The position numbers and the translations under genes were made by a program. This document shows, piece after piece, positions 4,424 to 5,691 of a DNA stretch of 5,691 nucleotides. Origin of the DNA: Desulfobacterales bacterium (lineage in GTDB: Bacteria > Desulfobacterota > Desulfobacteria > Desulfobacterales > QNYZ01); the NCBI GenBank assembly GCA_029938515.1, contig JAOZUU010000204.1, forward strand, positions 1 to 5,691, given 5' to 3'. The notes under the pieces are model-generated. The model worked only from the letters and a program-made list of their open reading frames with translations, did not search any database and was not told the origin of the DNA. Every line of letters starts with the position of its first letter. The stretch's first letter is position 1.

Positions 4424-5131
4424 ATGGTAGCAGATTTAAAAATAGGATCAAAAAAATGGGAGGCTATTGTCCGGGAAGGGGCGACTGAACTGGGTGTGGC
4501 CGTCGATGATGATGCCATGCATGGATTCAGTGTGCTTGCCGCCGAAATGATTAAGTTCAACCGAAAAATGAACTTGACCGCCATCACCGACCCGTTTGAG
4601 ATTGCCGTCAAGCATATGGTCGATTCCCTGGCCGCCGCACCGTATCTATCCGATCAGGGGACGCTGCTGGATATCGGTTCCGGTGCCGGGTTCCCGGGCA
4701 TCCCTTTAAAGCTCGTTCATCCGGAACGGATGGTTACCCTGATCGATGGATCGGCCCGTAAAATCAGTTTTTTAAGGCACGTGATTCGACTGTTGAATAT
4801 CGATGGGATGATCGCCCATCAAATTCGGGCGGAACAAATGGGCGGAAACCGAGCGGAACGATTCGATATTGTCATCACTCGGGCTTTGGGCACCCTTAAC
4901 AAGTGCGTGCAATTGGCATTGCCGCTGGTAAACAGAGAAAAAGGGATCATTATAGCCATGAGGGGCCGCATGGGTGAAGATGAAGTGCCATCGTTGCGCC
5001 GGCTGATCAACAAGCATCCGGTCTCCCGGCAGTCAGAGCAGTTGGATTATGATCTTACAGTCCGCCGTTTTTCACTTCCCCTTTTAAATGATCAACGAAC
5101 GATCGTTGTTGTTCATTTCCCTGGCAGATGA
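4424..5131 (+). CDS. rsmG: 16S rRNA (guanine-N7) methyltransferase RsmG (GidB)
   Basis: This 235-residue protein is RsmG, which transfers a methyl group from S-adenosylmethionine to N7 of the guanine at position 527 (E. coli numbering) of 16S rRNA in the small ribosomal subunit. Family landmarks run in order: FNRKMNLTAI (45-54), KHMVDSLAA (63-71), the SAM-binding LLDIGSGAGFPGIPL (81-95), LIDGSARKISFLRHV (106-120), RAEQM (135-139), FDIVITRAL (147-155) and the C-terminal RTIVVVHF strand (225-232). Length is within the family range, with a slightly extended N-terminus. I chose ATG at 4424; the frame is open upstream to a TTG at 4337, but that part is not RsmG-like. Only a weak GGAA precedes the ATG. 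In many bacteria rsmG lies beside mnmG or parA-parB near the origin; here it is alone, divergent from fur-feoA and convergent with the PhaR-type gene. In some species loss of RsmG confers low-level streptomycin resistance. Confidence 0.95.
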   Translation: MVADLKIGSKKWEAIVREGATELGVAVDDDAMHGFSVLAAEMIKFNRKMNLTAITDPFEIAVKHMVDSLAAAPYLSDQGTLLDIGSGAGFPGIPLKLVHPERMVTLIDGSARKISFLRHVIRLLNIDGMIAHQIRAEQMGGNRAERFDIVITRALGTLNKCVQLALPLVNREKGIIIAMRGRMGEDEVPSLRRLINKHPVSRQSEQLDYDLTVRRFSLPLLNDQRTIVVVHFPGR

Positions 5132-5244
5132 AAAAGACGATCCATTGGCCTAAATCTGTTCTCTTGGGATAGACCAAAATATTCATTTAAAATATCAGAA
5201 AATGACGTCAAAGACTATCCTCGTACGGGATTAACTCATCGCGG

Positions 5245-5691
5245 CTATTCATTTTCATCGTCGGTTTTCTTCTTTTCCGAAAACTGTTCGAAAATATTTC
5301 GAAACGGGTTCATCTCCGTGAGGTTCCTCCGGGCCATTGTGGAAATATCCGTCCCCATTTCAAGCCATTTTTTGAATTGATCGTCAGCCGAACTTTTATG
5401 GGACAGGTAACTGGTGATGGTTTGCTGGAGGTGCTTTTGAAAAAAATCCATCAGGACATTATCGCCGAATTGGATAATCAGGTGTAATAACGGTACCGGC
5501 AGCAAACCAGTTTTATTTTTCGCCTGTTCCAGTAAAATCTGGGTCAGGACAAACGCCGTGACGTCTTCCTTGGTCTTGGCGTCAATGGCCTCCACCTGCC
5601 GGCCGTTGCGGATCTGCCGGGCGACTTCGGTGAGAGTGACATATTTGCTCTGTTCGGTATCGTATAATCGCCGGTTGGCATATTTTTTATA
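5245..5691 (-). CDS. phaR: PhaR-type polyhydroxyalkanoate synthesis regulator (5' end off window)
   Basis: The 148 residues present match PhaR, the DNA- and polymer-binding repressor that controls phasin and polyhydroxyalkanoate genes. The N-terminal DNA-binding domain begins at the right edge with YKKYANRRLYDTEQSKYVTL, the family hallmark, and continues through the block VEAIDAKTKEDVTAFVLTQIL (residues 33-53). A PHB-accumulation regulatory segment follows (LLPVPLLHLIIQFGDNVLMDFF, about 64-85). The tail is charged and low in complexity, ending KKKTDDENE. Only about five residues, including the start codon, should be missing, since family proteins begin a few residues before the KKYANRRLYDT block. 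The GTG inside the frame at 5595 is not a credible start because it would cut the DNA-binding domain in half. The gene ends 113 bases from the rsmG stop in convergent orientation. A storage-polymer role follows from the family; no PHA synthase is seen in the window, and some Desulfobacterota carry PhaR-like proteins whose targets are unknown. Confidence 0.9.
   Translation of the reverse strand, partial: YKKYANRRLYDTEQSKYVTLTEVARQIRNGRQVEAIDAKTKEDVTAFVLTQILLEQAKNKTGLLPVPLLHLIIQFGDNVLMDFFQKHLQQTITSYLSHKSSADDQFKKWLEMGTDISTMARRNLTEMNPFRNIFEQFSEKKKTDDENE

Noticed and set aside
5132..5244. Search for a shared terminator between convergent rsmG and phaR
   Set aside because: Only a weak interrupted stem (TTGGCCTA at 5145-5152 with TAGACCAA at 5170-5177) and short palindromes such as TGACGTCA (5203-5210) are present, without a clear T-run, so no terminator is called.

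Overview
The window looks like chromosomal DNA of a sulfate-reducer-type Desulfobacterota bacterium (former Deltaproteobacteria, Desulfobacterales-like). This rests on the mix of proteins: a Fur-type repressor fused to a FeoA domain, a PhaR-type polyhydroxyalkanoate regulator, a PfaD-type enoyl reductase and a 298-residue XerD-like recombinase. Coding GC is moderate and the intergenic spacers are AT-rich. The assignment is inferred from protein character; no marker gene settles it.

Layout from left to right. Positions 1-899 (minus strand, running off the left edge) hold the N-terminal 299 residues of a PfaD-family FMN enoyl reductase, with a near-consensus sigma70 promoter at 938-966. Positions 1027-1923 (minus) encode a XerD-like tyrosine recombinase with all catalytic residues. 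Positions 2021-3139 (minus) encode an M24 aminopeptidase with all five metal ligands. It starts one nucleotide after the stop codon of a Fur-FeoA fusion regulator at 3141-3857 (minus). The fur-feoA and peptidase genes are therefore almost certainly one translationally coupled operon, read from a promoter at about 3899-3927 that overlaps a Fur-box-like dyad. xerD follows after 97 bases and may be co-transcribed.

The divergent spacer between fur-feoA and rsmG (3858-4423) is the only long gene-free stretch. It carries a strong hairpin with a T-rich tail on the minus strand, a 14-codon leader-like ORF on the plus strand behind an exceptionally long Shine-Dalgarno, a large hairpin, two interleaved inverted repeats with H-type pseudoknot geometry, and an AT-rich block with a twice-repeated octamer. 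I cannot decide which strand is transcribed there, but this is the best candidate for something undescribed.

Positions 4424-5131 (plus) encode RsmG, the 16S rRNA m7G methyltransferase. It converges on a PhaR-type regulator (5245-5691, minus) that lacks only its first few residues at the right edge.

Functionally the genes are mostly housekeeping: iron or metal-responsive regulation, peptide turnover, chromosome dimer resolution and ribosome modification. They are flanked by the edge of a probable polyunsaturated fatty acid or polyketide locus on the left and a storage-polymer regulator on the right. No classical mobile element, CRISPR array, tRNA or rRNA gene is visible.
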